Part shown: one piece after another, positions 43,792 through 54,497 of the stretch
Layout of the letters: the number at the start of each line of letters is the position of its first letter
Position numbering within the stretch: the first letter of the stretch is position 1
NCBI RefSeq assembly: GCF_011758745.1
Contig: NZ_JAANOV010000001.1
Coordinates: forward strand, 2,604,001 to 2,668,000
Reading direction: 5' to 3'
From: Amycolatopsis granulosa
GTDB taxonomy: Bacteria; Actinomycetota; Actinomycetes; Mycobacteriales; Pseudonocardiaceae
DNA length: 64,000 nucleotides
Notes under the pieces: generated by a model
Told to the model about the DNA's origin: nothing
The model's input: the letters and a program-made list of their open reading frames with translations, nothing else
Databases searched by the model: none
Position numbers and translations under genes: made by a program

Positions 43792-43999
43792 GGCGCTTGA
43801 TGCTCCTTGTCGGTGTTCGTCGCTCCAGGTGTTCTCCCCGCCCGGTTCCGGGACCGACTCGCACGTCGTCCGGTGCACTTGCGTGCCCGGTGTCCCGGCC
43901 CCGGCCTGGAGTCCGGGGGTCGGCCGGTTCGCTCACGCGACCCGGCAGGTGCGGGGAGGGTGTTCAGCTGTCCGTCCGCTCTGCGTGTGCAGGCGGTGA

Positions 44000-44113
44000 T
44001 CAGCCCTGCCGCTGCTTGTGCCGCAGGTTCTCGCAGATCACCATGATCCGGCCGTGGCGGCGGATCACCTTGCACTTGTCGCAGATCTTCTTGACGCTCG
44101 GCTGGACCTTCAC
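44000..44113 (-). CDS. rpmJ: 50S ribosomal protein L36 (zinc-binding form)
   Basis: A 37-residue protein reading [20 protein letters not shown] and ending [10 protein letters not shown]. The CxxC, Cys27 and His32 zinc ligands are all present, the C-plus form. Start is GTG at 44113, preceded closely by AGGAG. It lies between infA and rpsM as in most actinobacteria. Confidence 0.97.
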   Translation of the reverse strand: MKVQPSVKKICDKCKVIRRHGRIMVICENLRHKQRQG

Positions 44114-44145
44114 GTCTCCTGCTTCCTTATGCGTTGCTCACCGTG

Positions 44146-44367
44146 TCACTTGTAGCGGTAGACAATGCGCCCGCGAGACAGGTCGTACGGCGACAACTCG
44201 ACGACAACCCGGTCCTCCGGGAGGATGCGGATGTAGTGCTGCCGCATCTTGCCGCTGATGTGCGCCAGGACCTTGTGACCGTTCTCCAACTCGACTCGGA
44301 ACATCGCGTTGGGGAGTGGCTCGATGACCCGACCCTCGACCTCGATGGCCCCGTCTTTCTTAGCCAT
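44146..44367 (-). CDS. infA: translation initiation factor IF-1
   Basis: A 73-residue OB-fold factor that binds the A site with IF-2 and IF-3. [40 protein letters not shown] and [20 protein letters not shown] match the family end to end. GGAGG lies before the ATG at 44367. The 237-base gap upstream to map has no supported gene. It probably holds a promoter (a TACACT element at 44506-44501 is possible). Confidence 0.98.
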   Translation of the reverse strand: MAKKDGAIEVEGRVIEPLPNAMFRVELENGHKVLAHISGKMRQHYIRILPEDRVVVELSPYDLSRGRIVYRYK

Positions 44368-44604
44368 GTCCTCCGCGTTTCGTGACTTGGTAGAGAGCGT
44401 TCGGCTTCTCTCGGTGTAAGCGCACACGCCACACCGACCCCTGAGAACCCGAACATTTACGAGCACGTTGGAACCGGCGTGATGAGTACGCCGACTAGAC
44501 AGTGTACGCAGCCGGTGTCGCACCTCGCGAGGCGGGGTGGGATGTGGTAGGCGATGTCACCCCTACGATACCCCGCGCCGCGGGCGACGGGAGGAAACCG
44601 CAGG

Positions 44605-45417
44605 TCAGGCGTCTTCGGGGAGGGTCAGGACGCGGGGGCCGTCCTCGGTCACCGCGACGGTGTGCTCCCAGTGGGCGGCACGGGAGCCGTCCGCGGTCAC
44701 GACGGTCCAGCCGTCCTCGAGCTCGACCGTCTCGGCGCTGCCGCCGGTCAGCATCGGCTCGATCGCCAGGGCCATGCCGGGCTTGAGCCGCGGCCCCTTG
44801 CCGGGCTTGCCGACGTTCGGCAGGAACGGCTCCATGTGCATCTCGGTGCCGATGCCGTGCCCGCCGTACTCGACGATCTGGCCGTAGTCGATGCCGTCGG
44901 CGGCGGCCGACGTCTCCGCCGAGGTCTGCACCGCGTGCGAGATGTCGGTGAGCCGTGCGCCGGGCACCGCGGCCTCGATACCGGCGAGCATCGCCGCGCG
45001 GGTGGCCGCGGAGAGGGCCTGGTCGGCCGGTGCGACGGTGCCGATCGCCAGGGTCACGGCGGAGTCGCCGTGCCAGCCGTCGAGGATGGCGCCGCAGTCC
45101 ACGGACAGCAGGTCCCCGTCGGCGAGCACCGTCGACGAGGCGGGGATGCCGTGCACGATCTGCTCGTTCACGGAGGCGCAAATGGAGGCCGGGAAGCCGT
45201 GGTAGCCCTTGAACGAGGGCACCGCCCCGGCCGCCCGGATGGTTTGCTCGGCGATCTCGTCGAGGTCGGCCGTGCTGACGCCGGGCTTGGCGGCCTCGGC
45301 GACCGCCGCGAGGGTGCGGGCCACCACGATCCCGGCGGCCCGCATCGCGTCGAGCTCGCCCGGCGTCTTGATCTCGATGCCGCGGTGGCGGCGGAGCACG
45401 GAAGGCACCAGGTTCAC
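44605..45417 (-). CDS. map: type I methionine aminopeptidase
   Basis: A 270-residue metalloprotease removing initiator Met. The metal-binding residues are seen in [19 protein letters not shown] (two Asp), [20 protein letters not shown] (His), and in MALAIEPML and [12 protein letters not shown] (Glu residues). GTG start overlaps the adk stop in GTGA. The order secY-adk-map is conserved. Confidence 0.97.
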   Translation of the reverse strand: MNLVPSVLRRHRGIEIKTPGELDAMRAAGIVVARTLAAVAEAAKPGVSTADLDEIAEQTIRAAGAVPSFKGYHGFPASICASVNEQIVHGIPASSTVLADGDLLSVDCGAILDGWHGDSAVTLAIGTVAPADQALSAATRAAMLAGIEAAVPGARLTDISHAVQTSAETSAAADGIDYGQIVEYGGHGIGTEMHMEPFLPNVGKPGKGPRLKPGMALAIEPMLTGGSAETVELEDGWTVVTADGSRAAHWEHTVAVTEDGPRVLTLPEDA

Positions 45418-45968
45418 GCGCGCGCGTCGAGGGCGTTCACGATCCGCGAGGACACCTCGTCGACCTCGCCGACGCCGTCCACCTTGACCAGGATGTCCCG
45501 GTAGTAGTCGAGCAGCGGGGCGGTCTCCGACTGGTAGACCTGCTGCCGCCGACGGATGACCTCTTCGGTGTCGTCCGTGCGGCCGCGGCCGAGCAGGCGC
45601 TCGACCAGCACGTCCTCCGGCACGTCCAGCTGGATCACGGCGTCGAGCTCGCTGCCCGACTCCGCCAGCATCTCGCCGAGGACCTCGGCCTGCTTGGCGT
45701 TGCGCGGGAATCCGTCCAGCAGGAAGCCGGCCTTGACGTCGGACTCGGCCAGGCGCTCGCGGACCATCTCGTTGGTGACGCTGTCCGGGACCAGCTCGCC
45801 GGAGTCGAGGTAGCGCTTCGCCTCCTCGCCCAGCGGCGTCTGCTCCGCGACGTGGGCGCGGAAGAGGTCACCGGTGGAGATGTGCGGGATGGAGAGCCGC
45901 TGCGACAGCGCTACCGCCTGAGTTCCCTTTCCTGCTCCGGGCGGGCCGACAAGAACCAGGCGCGTCAT
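45414..45968 (-). CDS. adk: adenylate kinase
   Basis: A 184-residue kinase interconverting AMP, ATP and [20 protein letters not shown] is the P loop, [12 protein letters not shown] binds AMP and [14 protein letters not shown] is the family signature. The LID is the short form ([13 protein letters not shown]), without the zinc Cys residues, as in mycobacteria. The ATG overlaps the secY stop (ATGA). Confidence 0.98.
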   Translation of the reverse strand: MTRLVLVGPPGAGKGTQAVALSQRLSIPHISTGDLFRAHVAEQTPLGEEAKRYLDSGELVPDSVTNEMVRERLAESDVKAGFLLDGFPRNAKQAEVLGEMLAESGSELDAVIQLDVPEDVLVERLLGRGRTDDTEEVIRRRQQVYQSETAPLLDYYRDILVKVDGVGEVDEVSSRIVNALDARA

Positions 45969-47272
45969 CGCAAGAACCCTTCGTAATTCCGCTGCATCAG
46001 CTGGCTTTCGATCTGCTTCACCGTGTCCAGTCCGACGCCGACCATGATCAGCACGGCGGTACCGCCGAACGGGAAGTTCTGGTTGTTGCCCTCCTGCGTG
46101 ATCGACAGGAAGAAGTTCGGCAGGATCGCGATGATGCCGAGGTAGAGCGACCCGGGGAAGGTGATCCGGCTGAGCACGAAGCTCAGGTATTCGGCGGTCG
46201 GCCTGCCGGGCCGGATGCCCGGGATGAAGCCGCCGAACTTCTTCATCTCCTCCGCGCGCTCGTCCACGTTGAACGTGATGGTGATGTAGAAGTACGTGAA
46301 GAAGATGATCAGCGCGAAGTACAACAGGATGTGCACCCAGTTGGACTGGCTGACCAGGTAGGTCTTCACGAACGCCTGCCAGCCCGACCCGCTCGTCGGG
46401 TCACCGAACAGCCGGCTGATCAGGTCGGGCAGGTACAGCAGGGACGAAGCGAAGATGACCGGGATGACGCCGGCCTGGTTCACCTTGATCGGCAGGTAGG
46501 TCGACGTGCCGCCGTACATCCGGCGGCCGATCATCCGCTTGGCGTACTGCACCGGGATCCGGCGCTGGCCCTGCTCGACGAAGATGACGCTGGCGATGAT
46601 CACCAGGCCGAACACGCACACCAGCGCGAACACGATGCCGCCCTGGCCGCTGAGGATGGCGCCACCCTCGGCGGGGATCCGGGCCGCGATGTTCAGGAAG
46701 ATCAGCACCGACATGCCGTTGCCGACGCCGCGCTCGGTGATGAGCTCGCCCAGCCACATCATGACCGCGGTACCCGCCGTCATCGTGACGACGATGAGCG
46801 CCAGCGAGAAGATGCTGTTGTCCGGGATGATCGCCTGCTCGCACGAGGGGAACAGCAGGCGGCGGTCGGCGAGCGCCACGACACCGGTCGCCTGCAGGAT
46901 CGCCAGCGCAATGGTGAGGTACCGGGTGTACTGCGTCAGCTTGTTCTGGCCGGCCTGGCCTTCCTTCTTCAGCTCCTCGAACCGCGGGATGACGACGGTG
47001 AGCAGCTGGATGATGATGCTGGCCGTGATGTACGGCATGATGCCGGTCGAGAAGATCGACAGCTGCAGGAGCGCCCCGCCGCTGAACAGGTTCAGCAGGG
47101 AGTAGATGCCCGACTGGTCGGCACCGGCCTGGCAAGCCTGCACATTGGGATAGGAGACCCCGGGCGCCGGCGTGACCGCACCGATCCGGTAGACGGCCAC
47201 GATCAACAGCGTGAACAGGATCTTCTTGCGCAGGTCCGGCGTGGCGAGAGCCGAGCGAAAGGCGCTGAGCAC
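45965..47272 (-). CDS. secY: Sec translocon subunit SecY
   Basis: A 435-residue membrane channel with ten helices. [20 protein letters not shown] (second helix and plug edge), [20 protein letters not shown] and [20 protein letters not shown] (cytoplasmic loops that contact SecA and ribosome) are conserved. The GTG at 47272, after GAGGAGG, gives the normal length; a frame extending to 47383 is leader. The stop overlaps adk. Confidence 0.98.
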   Translation of the reverse strand: MLSAFRSALATPDLRKKILFTLLIVAVYRIGAVTPAPGVSYPNVQACQAGADQSGIYSLLNLFSGGALLQLSIFSTGIMPYITASIIIQLLTVVIPRFEELKKEGQAGQNKLTQYTRYLTIALAILQATGVVALADRRLLFPSCEQAIIPDNSIFSLALIVVTMTAGTAVMMWLGELITERGVGNGMSVLIFLNIAARIPAEGGAILSGQGGIVFALVCVFGLVIIASVIFVEQGQRRIPVQYAKRMIGRRMYGGTSTYLPIKVNQAGVIPVIFASSLLYLPDLISRLFGDPTSGSGWQAFVKTYLVSQSNWVHILLYFALIIFFTYFYITITFNVDERAEEMKKFGGFIPGIRPGRPTAEYLSFVLSRITFPGSLYLGIIAILPNFFLSITQEGNNQNFPFGGTAVLIMVGVGLDTVKQIESQLMQRNYEGFLR

Positions 47273-47430
47273 GCGGGGGACCTCCTCGGCGTCGCCGGTG
47301 GGTGTCACCGGCGATCGGCTTGGCCGGCACAGGGGCCGGCAGGAACACCATGTCGCTGGCAAGCCAGCAGCGCTCCGGGGCACGAATTACCCCGCAGCGC
47401 GTTCGTCCGACTCTAACAGCCGGGCGTTGC
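47273..47430 (-). promoter_or_regulatory. structured leader and possible promoter of secY
   Basis: TAGAGT (47415-47410) is a possible -10. Between it and the start lie three successive inverted repeats: GCTGGC/GCCAGC (47355-47368), GCCGGC/GCCGGC (47323-47340) and CGCCGGTG/CACCGGCG (47293-47313). The last ends about five bases before the GAGGAGG ribosome binding site (47287-47281), so folding could affect access. The remaining stretch to 47566 shows nothing else. Confidence 0.45.
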
Positions 47431-47566
47431 AGGCCTGTGAGGTAGGCCGTGTTATGCGGTGGCACGGCCGGCGCTCCGGCCATCCGGAGCAGGACGGCTT
47501 CCCGCGGACGCGGGCGGTGGCTGAACGGCGCGAGCCGGTTCCGGCCGCGGAACACCGCCCCGGCGG

Positions 47567-48328
47567 CTACCGGTCGCCGTGGGGGAACCCGGGCGACGGC
47601 GGATAGTGCTGGTAGCCCCCGCCGCCGGGCGGCTGCGGGGCGCGCCGGTACGGGTCGGCCGTGGGCCACTGGGGCGGCGCGGCGAACGGCGGCTGGTGCC
47701 CCTGCGGCAACGGAACGCCGTACCGCGGAGTGGTCACGTCGGACCGGGGCGCGCGGCGGAGCGCGGCCAGGACCGCCGACGCGATGCTCGCCACCGCAGC
47801 TCCCCCGACGAGCCAGAACCCGAGCCCGAAGCTGTCCGCCGTCGCGAAACCACCGATCCCGGCGGCCGCGCCCGTCGGCCGGAAGCTCTCGTGCAGGCTG
47901 ACCCCCTGCAGGGCGATCCCCAGGGCCGTCGCCATCAGGAACGCCGATCCCACCGCCGTCAGCAGCGCCGCGGCGAACTTCCGGCCGGGCGGCGATGCCC
48001 GCCGCGCCGCCGCCAGCCCCACCACGGCCGCGACGAGCAGCAGCAGCCCGGCCACGGCCAGCGGGTACCCGTTCCGCACCGGGCTGCCGAACGTGCCGGC
48101 CGGCACACCGGGCCGGACCGTCTCCGCGGACAACCCCCACCCGGTCACCGCGATCGTCAACTGGGTCTCACCCTGGAACAGCAGCGAACCCTGGAACAAC
48201 GGCAGGAGCGAACCCGTCACCGCCGAGGCGGCGGCCAGCAGCGCCAGCACCGCCCCGGCGACCCGGCCGCCCTGGCGGCCGCTCGGCGCCGGTGGACGAA
48301 CCACGGGTGGCCCCGGAACCGACATCAT
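47567..48328 (-). CDS. four-helix membrane protein of unknown function
   Basis: A 253-residue protein with about four hydrophobic helices (RVAGAVLALLAAASAVTGSL, PLAVAGLLLLVAAVVGLAAA, FAAALLTAVGSAFLMATALG, GFWLVGGAAVASIASAVLAA) and a cytoplasmic Pro/Tyr/Gly-rich tail of about 60 residues with repeated PP and QP pairs. No enzymatic motif. It lies between the spc-operon terminator and secY, which are usually contiguous, so it is an insertion there. Not recognised as a family. Confidence 0.7.
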   Translation of the reverse strand: MMSVPGPPVVRPPAPSGRQGGRVAGAVLALLAAASAVTGSLLPLFQGSLLFQGETQLTIAVTGWGLSAETVRPGVPAGTFGSPVRNGYPLAVAGLLLLVAAVVGLAAARRASPPGRKFAAALLTAVGSAFLMATALGIALQGVSLHESFRPTGAAAGIGGFATADSFGLGFWLVGGAAVASIASAVLAALRRAPRSDVTTPRYGVPLPQGHQPPFAAPPQWPTADPYRRAPQPPGGGGYQHYPPSPGFPHGDR

Positions 48329-48360
48329 CCGATGGTGACACCCGGGCCGGACAAAAGGAA

Positions 48361-48391
48361 CGGCCCGCCGGTCACGAAGACCGGCGGGCCG
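48361..48391 (-). terminator. terminator of the spc operon after rplO
   Basis: A perfect 13-base stem CGGCCCGCCGGTC/GACCGGCGGGCCG with a five-base loop is followed on the minus strand by TTCCTTTTG. It lies 16 bases after the rplO stop. It splits rplO from secY transcriptionally. Confidence 0.88.
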
Positions 48392-48406
48392 TGCCCGTCG
48401 AACAGG

Positions 48407-48853
48407 TCAGAGCTCGGTGGCCGAGCCGCCCGCCGCCTCGAGCTTCTCCTTCGCGGACGAGGAGAACTTGTCGGCGGTGACGTTCAGCTTCACGCCGTTC
48501 AGGTCACCGTTGCCGAGGACCTTCACGAGCTCGTTCTTGCGGACCAGCCCGCGCGCGACCAGCTGCTCCTTGGTGACGTCGCCACCGTCCGGGAAGGCCC
48601 GGGCGATGTCACCGACGTTCACCGGCTGGTATTCGGTGCGGAAGCGGTTCTTGAACCCACGCAGCTTCGGCAGCCGCATGTGGATGGGCATCTGCCCACC
48701 CTCGAACCCGGCGGGCACGTTCTTCCGGGCCTTGGTGCCCTTCGTACCGCGACCGGCGGTCTTGCCCTTCGAACCCTCACCACGACCGACGCGGATCTTC
48801 TCCCGCTTCGAGCCCGGGGCCGGGCGCAGGTGGTGGATCTTGATGGCCGTCAT
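48407..48853 (-). CDS. rplO: 50S ribosomal protein L15
   Basis: A 148-residue late-assembly protein. [40 protein letters not shown] and [20 protein letters not shown] are typical. ATG overlaps the rpmD stop (ATGA). Last gene of the spc operon here. Confidence 0.98.
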   Translation of the reverse strand: MTAIKIHHLRPAPGSKREKIRVGRGEGSKGKTAGRGTKGTKARKNVPAGFEGGQMPIHMRLPKLRGFKNRFRTEYQPVNVGDIARAFPDGGDVTKEQLVARGLVRKNELVKVLGNGDLNGVKLNVTADKFSSSAKEKLEAAGGSATEL

Positions 48854-49035
48854 GCCTGGACCTCCTCAACAGTCACGAGGTGGCGGACGGTGTGGATCAG
48901 ACCGCGGACCTCCGGGGTGTCCTCGCGCACCACGGACTGCCGGATCTTGCGCAGCCCGAGGGTCCGCAGGGACTCCCGGTGGTTGTGCTTGGTGCCGATC
49001 TTGCTCTTGACCTGGGTCACCTTGAGCTGAGCCAT
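48850..49035 (-). CDS. rpmD: 50S ribosomal protein L30
   Basis: A 61-residue protein; [20 protein letters not shown] and [20 protein letters not shown] match L30 throughout. It begins one base after the rpsE stop and ends overlapping the rplO start. Confidence 0.98.
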   Translation of the reverse strand: MAQLKVTQVKSKIGTKHNHRESLRTLGLRKIRQSVVREDTPEVRGLIHTVRHLVTVEEVQA

Positions 49036-49036
49036 G

Positions 49037-49666
49037 TCAGACCCCCTGTCCCGCGCGCTGACGCAGCATCCGGGCCGGGGCGACGTCCTCGAGCGGCAGA
49101 CCGCGACGAGCCGCCACCTCCTCCGGGCGCTGGAGACCCTTCAGGGCCGCCACCGTCGCGTGCACGATGTTGATCGCGTTGTCGGAGCCGAGCGACTTCG
49201 ACAGCACGTCGTGCACGCCCGCGCACTCCAGCACCGCACGCACCGGGCCACCGGCGATGACACCGGTACCGGCGCTGGCCGGGCGGAGCAGGACCACACC
49301 GGCGGCCTCCTCACCCTGGATCGGGTGCGGGATGGTGCCGGCGATCCGGGGCACGCGGAAGAAGTTCTTCTTCGCTTCCTCGACGCCCTTGGCGATGGCC
49401 GCGGGAACTTCCTTGGCCTTGCCGTAGCCGACGCCGACCTGACCGTCGCCGTCACCCACGACCACGAGGGCGGTGAAGCTGAAGCGACGACCACCCTTCA
49501 CGACCTTGGCGACGCGGTTGATCGCGACGACGCGCTCGAGGTGCGGGGTCTTCTCCTGGCCGGCCCCGCCACGGCCACCGTCGCGACGGTCGCGGCGGTC
49601 ACGACGGTCGCGGTCGTTGCCGCCCGGACCGCCCTGCCCACCGGACTGCCGTGTACGTCCCGGCAT
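49037..49666 (-). CDS. rpsE: 30S ribosomal protein S5
   Basis: A 209-residue protein. The double-stranded RNA-binding domain ([40 protein letters not shown]) and C-terminal domain ([20 protein letters not shown]) are complete. The first 40 residues are a Gly/Arg/Asp-rich stretch ([17 protein letters not shown]), typical of actinobacteria but unusually regular. ATG at 49666 follows GGAAGG; a longer frame upstream lies in rplR. Confidence 0.98.
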   Translation of the reverse strand: MPGRTRQSGGQGGPGGNDRDRRDRRDRRDGGRGGAGQEKTPHLERVVAINRVAKVVKGGRRFSFTALVVVGDGDGQVGVGYGKAKEVPAAIAKGVEEAKKNFFRVPRIAGTIPHPIQGEEAAGVVLLRPASAGTGVIAGGPVRAVLECAGVHDVLSKSLGSDNAINIVHATVAALKGLQRPEEVAARRGLPLEDVAPARMLRQRAGQGV

Positions 49667-49703
49667 CAGGCTTTCCTTCCATTCGCGAGCATGTGCATGG
49701 TTC

Positions 49704-50129
49704 TCAGAACTCCAACCCCGCCTCGCGAGCGGCGTCGGCCAGCGCGGCGATCCGGCCGTGGTAGCGGTTGCCACCGCGGTCGAACACGACGCTGGAGATG
49801 CCCGCACCCTTCGCGCGGGCGGCCACGAGCTCGCCGACCTTGGCGGCCTTGGCCTTCTTGTCGCCCTCGAGCGCACGCACGTCGGCCTCGAGGCTCGACG
49901 CCGAGGCCAGGGTGTGCCCGGCCACGTCGTCGATCACCTGGACCGTGATGTGCCGCGAGGACCGGTGGATGACCAGCCGGGGCCGCGCAGCGGTCCCGCC
50001 GACCTTCTTGCGAAGCCGGAAGTGACGGCGCGCCTTCGCGACGCGGCGCCGGGTCGAGATGTCCTTGCCGACCGGCTTCCGCTTCTTCGTCGACGGCTGA
50101 GCCGTCAATGTGCTCTGCGTTTCGCTCAT
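49704..50129 (-). CDS. rplR: 50S ribosomal protein L18
   Basis: A 141-residue 5S-rRNA-binding protein. [40 protein letters not shown] and [20 protein letters not shown] are conserved. Start ATG at 50129 (a GTG lies one codon upstream, touching the rplF TAG). Confidence 0.97.
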   Translation of the reverse strand: MSETQSTLTAQPSTKKRKPVGKDISTRRRVAKARRHFRLRKKVGGTAARPRLVIHRSSRHITVQVIDDVAGHTLASASSLEADVRALEGDKKAKAAKVGELVAARAKGAGISSVVFDRGGNRYHGRIAALADAAREAGLEF

Positions 50130-50131
50130 CA

Positions 50132-50671
50132 CTACTTACCCGTCTTTCCGACCTTGCGACGGATGCGCTCACCCTCGTAGCGCAGCCCCTTGCCCTTGTA
50201 CGGGTCCGGACGGCGAAGCCGGCGGATCACCGCGGCGATCTGGCCGACCTTCTGCTTGTCGATACCGGACACCGAGAACCGGGTCGGGGTCTCGACCTTG
50301 AAGGTGATGCCTTCCGGCGCCTCGATCAGCACGGGGTGGCTGTAGCCGAGGGCGAACTCGAGGTCGCTGCCCTTGGCCTGGACGCGGTAACCGACACCGT
50401 GGATCTCGAGCTTCTTCTCGTAACCCTCGGTGACACCCACGACCAGGTTGTTGACCAGCGTGCGGGTCAGCCCGTGCAGGGCACGGCTCTCCCGCTCGTC
50501 GTCCGGGCGCTTCACCAGCAGCGCACCGTCCTCACCGCGCTCGACCCTGATCGGCTCGGCGACAGTGTGGGAAAGGGTCCCCTTGGGCCCCTTCACCGAG
50601 ATGTTCTGGCCGTCGATGGTCACCTCGACCCCGGAAGGGACGGTGATCGGCTGCTTACCGATGCGCGACAT
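50132..50671 (-). CDS. rplF: 50S ribosomal protein L6
   Basis: A 179-residue protein with two similar domains. [20 protein letters not shown] and the signature [20 protein letters not shown] are plain. GGGAG lies upstream. Confidence 0.98.
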   Translation of the reverse strand: MSRIGKQPITVPSGVEVTIDGQNISVKGPKGTLSHTVAEPIRVERGEDGALLVKRPDDERESRALHGLTRTLVNNLVVGVTEGYEKKLEIHGVGYRVQAKGSDLEFALGYSHPVLIEAPEGITFKVETPTRFSVSGIDKQKVGQIAAVIRRLRRPDPYKGKGLRYEGERIRRKVGKTGK

Positions 50672-50688
50672 GCCTGCTCTCCCTTCCG

Positions 50689-51087
50689 TTACCAGACGTA
50701 GGCGAGGACTTCCCCGCCCACACCGTTGCGCTTGGCCTGCCGGTCGGTCTGAAGGCCGCCCGACGTCGAGATGATCGCGATGCCCAGCCCGCCCAGCACG
50801 CTCGGCAGCTCGGTCGACTTGGCGTACACCCGCAGACCCGGCTTGGACACCCGGCGCAGACCGGCGATGCTGCGCTCGCGGTTGCGGCCGTACTTCAGTT
50901 CCACGATGAGGTTCTTGTGCTTCTCACCCGGCTCGTCCCGGTAGCCCGAGATGTAACCCTCGCGCTTCAGGATCTCGGCGATGTTCGCCTTGAGCTTCGA
51001 GTGGGGCACCACGACCTCGTCGTGGTACGCCGAGTTGGCGTTGCGCAGACGTGTCAGGAAGTCTGCGATGGGGTCGGTCATCGTCAT
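50689..51087 (-). CDS. rpsH: 30S ribosomal protein S8
   Basis: A 132-residue protein. [20 protein letters not shown] and the C-terminal [20 protein letters not shown] match S8. An in-frame ATG four codons upstream (51099) exists, but AAGG spaced before 51087 and the family length favour 51087. In E. coli S8 represses the spc operon; such a site was not sought in detail here. Confidence 0.97.
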   Translation of the reverse strand: MTMTDPIADFLTRLRNANSAYHDEVVVPHSKLKANIAEILKREGYISGYRDEPGEKHKNLIVELKYGRNRERSIAGLRRVSKPGLRVYAKSTELPSVLGGLGIAIISTSGGLQTDRQAKRNGVGGEVLAYVW

Positions 51088-51161
51088 GGTGACCTTCAAC
51101 CTTTCTCGCCTGGTTCCCCCTGCTCAGAGGGCCTGTGGCGAAGTGGGAGCTTCTGTCGTTC

Positions 51162-51347
51162 CTACCAGCTGGACTTGGACACACCGGGCAGCTCGCCCGC
51201 GTGCGCCATCTCGCGCAGGCAAACCCGGCACAGTCCGAACTTGCGGAACACCGAGTGGGGCCGGCCGCACCTGTTGCAGCGCGTGTAGGCACGCACCTTG
51301 AACTTCGGCTTGCGGGCCGCCTTGGCGATCAGAGCCTTCTTGGCCAT
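51162..51347 (-). CDS. rpsZ: 30S ribosomal protein S14 type Z
   Basis: A 61-residue zinc-ribbon S14. [20 protein letters not shown] and [20 protein letters not shown] show the four Cys ligands as CxxC...CxxC. This is the housekeeping zinc form; zinc-independent rpsN copies, if present, lie elsewhere. Start overlaps the rplE stop by one base (TGATG). Confidence 0.98.
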   Translation of the reverse strand: MAKKALIAKAARKPKFKVRAYTRCNRCGRPHSVFRKFGLCRVCLREMAHAGELPGVSKSSW

Positions 51348-51910
51348 CAGTTCTCCTTGAACGGGAAGCCGAGCTTGCGGAGCAGCGCGCGGCCCTCGTC
51401 GTCGGTGGTAGCGGTGGTGACAACGGTGACGTCCATGCCGCGCGGGCGGTCGATGGAGTCCGGGTCGATCTCGTGGAACATCGACTGCTCGTTGAGACCG
51501 AAGGTGTAGTTGCCGTTGCCGTCGAACTGCTTGGCCGACAGCCCGCGGAAGTCACGGATACGCGGCAGCGCGATCGTCAGCAGCCGGTCCAGGAACTCCC
51601 ACATGCGGTCGCCGCGCAGGGTCACGCGCGCACCGATCGGCTGGCCCTCACGCAGCTTGAACTGCGCGATGGACTTGCGGGCCCGGCGCACCTCGGGCTT
51701 CTGACCGGTGATGGCCGCGAGGTCGCGGATCGCACCGTCGATCAGCTTGCTGTCCCGCGCGGCGTCGCCGACACCCATGTTGACGACGACCTTGACCACG
51801 CCCGGGATCTGGTGGACGTTCTCGTAGCCGAACTCGCTGCGGAGCTCGCCCTTGATCTCTTCGCGGTACCGCGTCTTCAACCGCGGCACGATCTTCTCTG
51901 CGGTCGTCAT
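51347..51910 (-). CDS. rplE: 50S ribosomal protein L5
   Basis: A 187-residue 5S-rRNA-binding protein. [40 protein letters not shown] and [20 protein letters not shown] are conserved. One-base overlaps with rplX upstream and rpsZ downstream couple all three. Confidence 0.98.
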   Translation of the reverse strand: MTTAEKIVPRLKTRYREEIKGELRSEFGYENVHQIPGVVKVVVNMGVGDAARDSKLIDGAIRDLAAITGQKPEVRRARKSIAQFKLREGQPIGARVTLRGDRMWEFLDRLLTIALPRIRDFRGLSAKQFDGNGNYTFGLNEQSMFHEIDPDSIDRPRGMDVTVVTTATTDDEGRALLRKLGFPFKEN

Positions 51911-52224
51911 CAGATGTCCTTACCGGTCCGGCGCGAGATGCGAACCTTCTTGCCGTCCTCGCCGATGCGGTAACCCACGCGGGTCGGCTTGCCGTCGGAG
52001 TCCACGACCATCACGTTCGACACGTGGATCGGGGCCTCCTGGGTCACGATGCCGCCGGACTGCGCGCCGCGCTGGGTCTGCGAGATCCGGGTGTGCTTCT
52101 TGATCCGGTTCACGCCCTCGACCAGCACCCGCTGACGCTCCGGGTAGGCCTTGATGACCTTGCCCTTGGCGCCCTTGTCCTTGCCGGCGATGACGACGAC
52201 CGTGTCGCCCTTCTTCACCTTCAT
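51910..52224 (-). CDS. rplX: 50S ribosomal protein L24
   Basis: A 104-residue assembly initiator. [20 protein letters not shown] is the KOW motif. [20 protein letters not shown] follows. Overlaps rplN and rplE by one base each. Confidence 0.98.
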   Translation of the reverse strand: MKVKKGDTVVVIAGKDKGAKGKVIKAYPERQRVLVEGVNRIKKHTRISQTQRGAQSGGIVTQEAPIHVSNVMVVDSDGKPTRVGYRIGEDGKKVRISRRTGKDI

Positions 52225-52592
52225 CAGAGCACCTCCGGCGCCAGCGAGATGATCTTCATGAACTTGCGGTCACGCAGCTCGCGGCCGACCGGTCCGAAGA
52301 TGCGGGTGCCACGCGGCTCGTTGTCGTTCTTGATGAGCACCGCGGCGTTCTCGTCGAACTTGATGTAGGAGCCGTCCGGGCGACGCCGCTCCTTCGTCGT
52401 GCGGACGACGACGGCCTTGACCACGTCACCCTTCTTCACCCCGGCAGCCGGGATGGCGTCCTTGACGGTGGCGACGATGATGTCGCCGATACCCGCGTAG
52501 CGCCGTCCCGAGCCACCGAGCACGCGGATGCAGAGGATCTCCTTGGCACCCGTGTTGTCGGCGACTCGCAGCCGCGACTCCTGCTGGATCAC
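52224..52592 (-). CDS. rplN: 50S ribosomal protein L14
   Basis: A 122-residue protein. [20 protein letters not shown] and [20 protein letters not shown] are invariant. The start is GTG. It opens the spc operon, with a hairpin in the 77-base gap from rpsQ. Confidence 0.98.
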   Translation of the reverse strand: MIQQESRLRVADNTGAKEILCIRVLGGSGRRYAGIGDIIVATVKDAIPAAGVKKGDVVKAVVVRTTKERRRPDGSYIKFDENAAVLIKNDNEPRGTRIFGPVGRELRDRKFMKIISLAPEVL

Positions 52593-52646
52593 GTCAACTC
52601 CTGTATGTCGCGCCGGTTCTCAGCTGACTGAGCCTGGCGGAACGGA

Positions 52647-52667
52647 GGAGGCCCGAGATGGGCCTCC
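52647..52667 (-). terminator. hairpin at the S10/spc operon border
   Basis: GGAGGCCC and GGGCCTCC pair around GAGAT two bases after the rpsQ stop. It lies exactly where the S10 operon ends and the spc operon begins in E. coli. Only weak T content follows (TCCGTTCC), so partial termination or a processing site is as likely. Confidence 0.55.
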
Positions 52668-52669
52668 GA

Positions 52670-52981
52670 TTACTTGGCCTTCTCCACGATCCGCACGAGC
52701 CGCCACCGCTTGGTGGCCGAGGTCGGGCGGGTCTCCATGAGGATCACGCGGTCACCGATACCGGCGGTGTTCTCCTCGTCGTGCGCCTTCACCTTGCTGG
52801 TGGTGCGCAGGACCTTGCCGTACCGGCGGTGCTTCTTGCGGTCCTCGAGCTCGACCACGATCGTCTTGTCCATCTTGTCCGAGACGACGTAGCCCTCACG
52901 GACCTTGCGGTAGTTGCGATCGGTCGCGGAAAACACAGCGCTCTGGTCCGTGCCCGCGAGCTCTGGGGTCTGCTCACTCAT
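52670..52981 (-). CDS. rpsQ: 30S ribosomal protein S17
   Basis: A 103-residue protein. The OB-fold core is [40 protein letters not shown] and [20 protein letters not shown]. About 22 residues precede the core as an N-terminal extension. The ATG overlaps the rpmC stop. Confidence 0.98.
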   Translation of the reverse strand: MSEQTPELAGTDQSAVFSATDRNYRKVREGYVVSDKMDKTIVVELEDRKKHRRYGKVLRTTSKVKAHDEENTAGIGDRVILMETRPTSATKRWRLVRIVEKAK

Positions 52982-53228
52982 CAGGCAGCACCTTCTTCAT
53001 TCTCGGCGTCGGGGGAAACGGACAGACCGAGCTCGCGCTCCCGCATGACCGTGTAGATCCGAGCGATGTCGGCACGGACGGTGCGGAGGCGGCGGTTGTT
53101 GTCCAGCTGCCCGGTAGCCATCTGGAAGCGGAGGTTGAACAGCTCCTCCTTGGCCTCCTTCAGGCGCAGCACGAGCTCCTCGTTGGTGAGCTCACGCAGC
53201 TCTGCGGCGGCGACACCAGCCTGCGCCA

Positions 53229-53229
<1 letters not shown>
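52981..53229 (-). CDS. rpmC: 50S ribosomal protein L29
   Basis: An 82-residue exit-tunnel protein. [20 protein letters not shown] and [20 protein letters not shown] are the family hallmarks. One-base overlaps with rplP and rpsQ. Confidence 0.98.
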
Positions 53230-53648
<419 letters not shown>

Positions 53649-53651
53649 GCC

Positions 53652-54497
53652 TCAGCCCTCCGTCTTCTCGGCCGCGTCCGGCGAGCCCTGCGCGGGCGCC
53701 TCGCTGGTCGCGACATCCGTGTCGGCCTTCGCGGCGGCAGCGGCGCGGCCGGCTTCGGTCGAGGTCGGCGTCGTGCCCTGGGCGCCGGACCGGCGCGGGC
53801 GCGACGGACGCTCCCGGCGCGGACGCTCGTTGGCGGCCGCGGCGTCCCGCTCGGCCTTGGCCTTGAGGCCGCCGACCAGGTCGCCCTTGTAGATCCACAC
53901 CTTCACGCCGATGCGGCCGAAGGTGGTGCGGGCCTCGAAGAAGCCGTAGTCGATGTCCGCGCGCAGCGTGTGCAGCGGGACCCGGCCGTCGCGGTAGTGC
54001 TCCGACCGCGACATCTCGGCACCGCCGAGACGGCCGCTGCACTGCACGCGGATGCCCTTGACCTGCGACGAACGCATGGTCGTCTGGATCGCCTTGCGCA
54101 TCGCGCGGCGGAACGCCACGCGGTTGGACAGCTGCTCGGCGACGCCCTGCGCGACGAGCTGGGCGTCGGCCTCGGGGTTCTTCACCTCGAGGATGTTCAG
54201 CTGCACCTGCTTGCCGGTCAGCTTCTCCAGCGAGCCGCGGATCCGGTCGGCCTCCGCGCCGCGGCGGCCGATCACGATGCCCGGGCGCGCGGTGTGGATG
54301 TCGACGCGCACGCGGTCACGGGTGCGCTCGATCTCGACCTTGGAGATGCCGGCGCGCTCCATGCCGGTGGAGAGCAGCTTGCGGATCTTGACGTCCTCGG
54401 CCACGTACTCCGCGTACTGCTTGTCGGCGTACCAGCGCGACTTCCAGTCGGTGGTGATTCCCAGCCGGAAGCCGTGCGGGTTGATCTTCTGGCCCAC
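53652..54497 (-). CDS. rpsC: 30S ribosomal protein S3
   Basis: A 281-residue protein. The KH domain ([20 protein letters not shown]) and C-terminal domain ([20 protein letters not shown]) are complete. About 65 residues of Ala/Arg/Glu-rich tail follow, longer than in E. coli. GTG start overlaps the rplV TAG by one base. Confidence 0.98.
   Translation of the reverse strand: MGQKINPHGFRLGITTDWKSRWYADKQYAEYVAEDVKIRKLLSTGMERAGISKVEIERTRDRVRVDIHTARPGIVIGRRGAEADRIRGSLEKLTGKQVQLNILEVKNPEADAQLVAQGVAEQLSNRVAFRRAMRKAIQTTMRSSQVKGIRVQCSGRLGGAEMSRSEHYRDGRVPLHTLRADIDYGFFEARTTFGRIGVKVWIYKGDLVGGLKAKAERDAAAANERPRRERPSRPRRSGAQGTTPTSTEAGRAAAAAKADTDVATSEAPAQGSPDAAEKTEG

Noticed and set aside
43586-43999. Possible gene in the rpmJ-rpsM gap
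   Set aside because: The only open frame is Pro/Gly/Arg-rich, runs into rpsM out of phase, and lacks a ribosome binding site.
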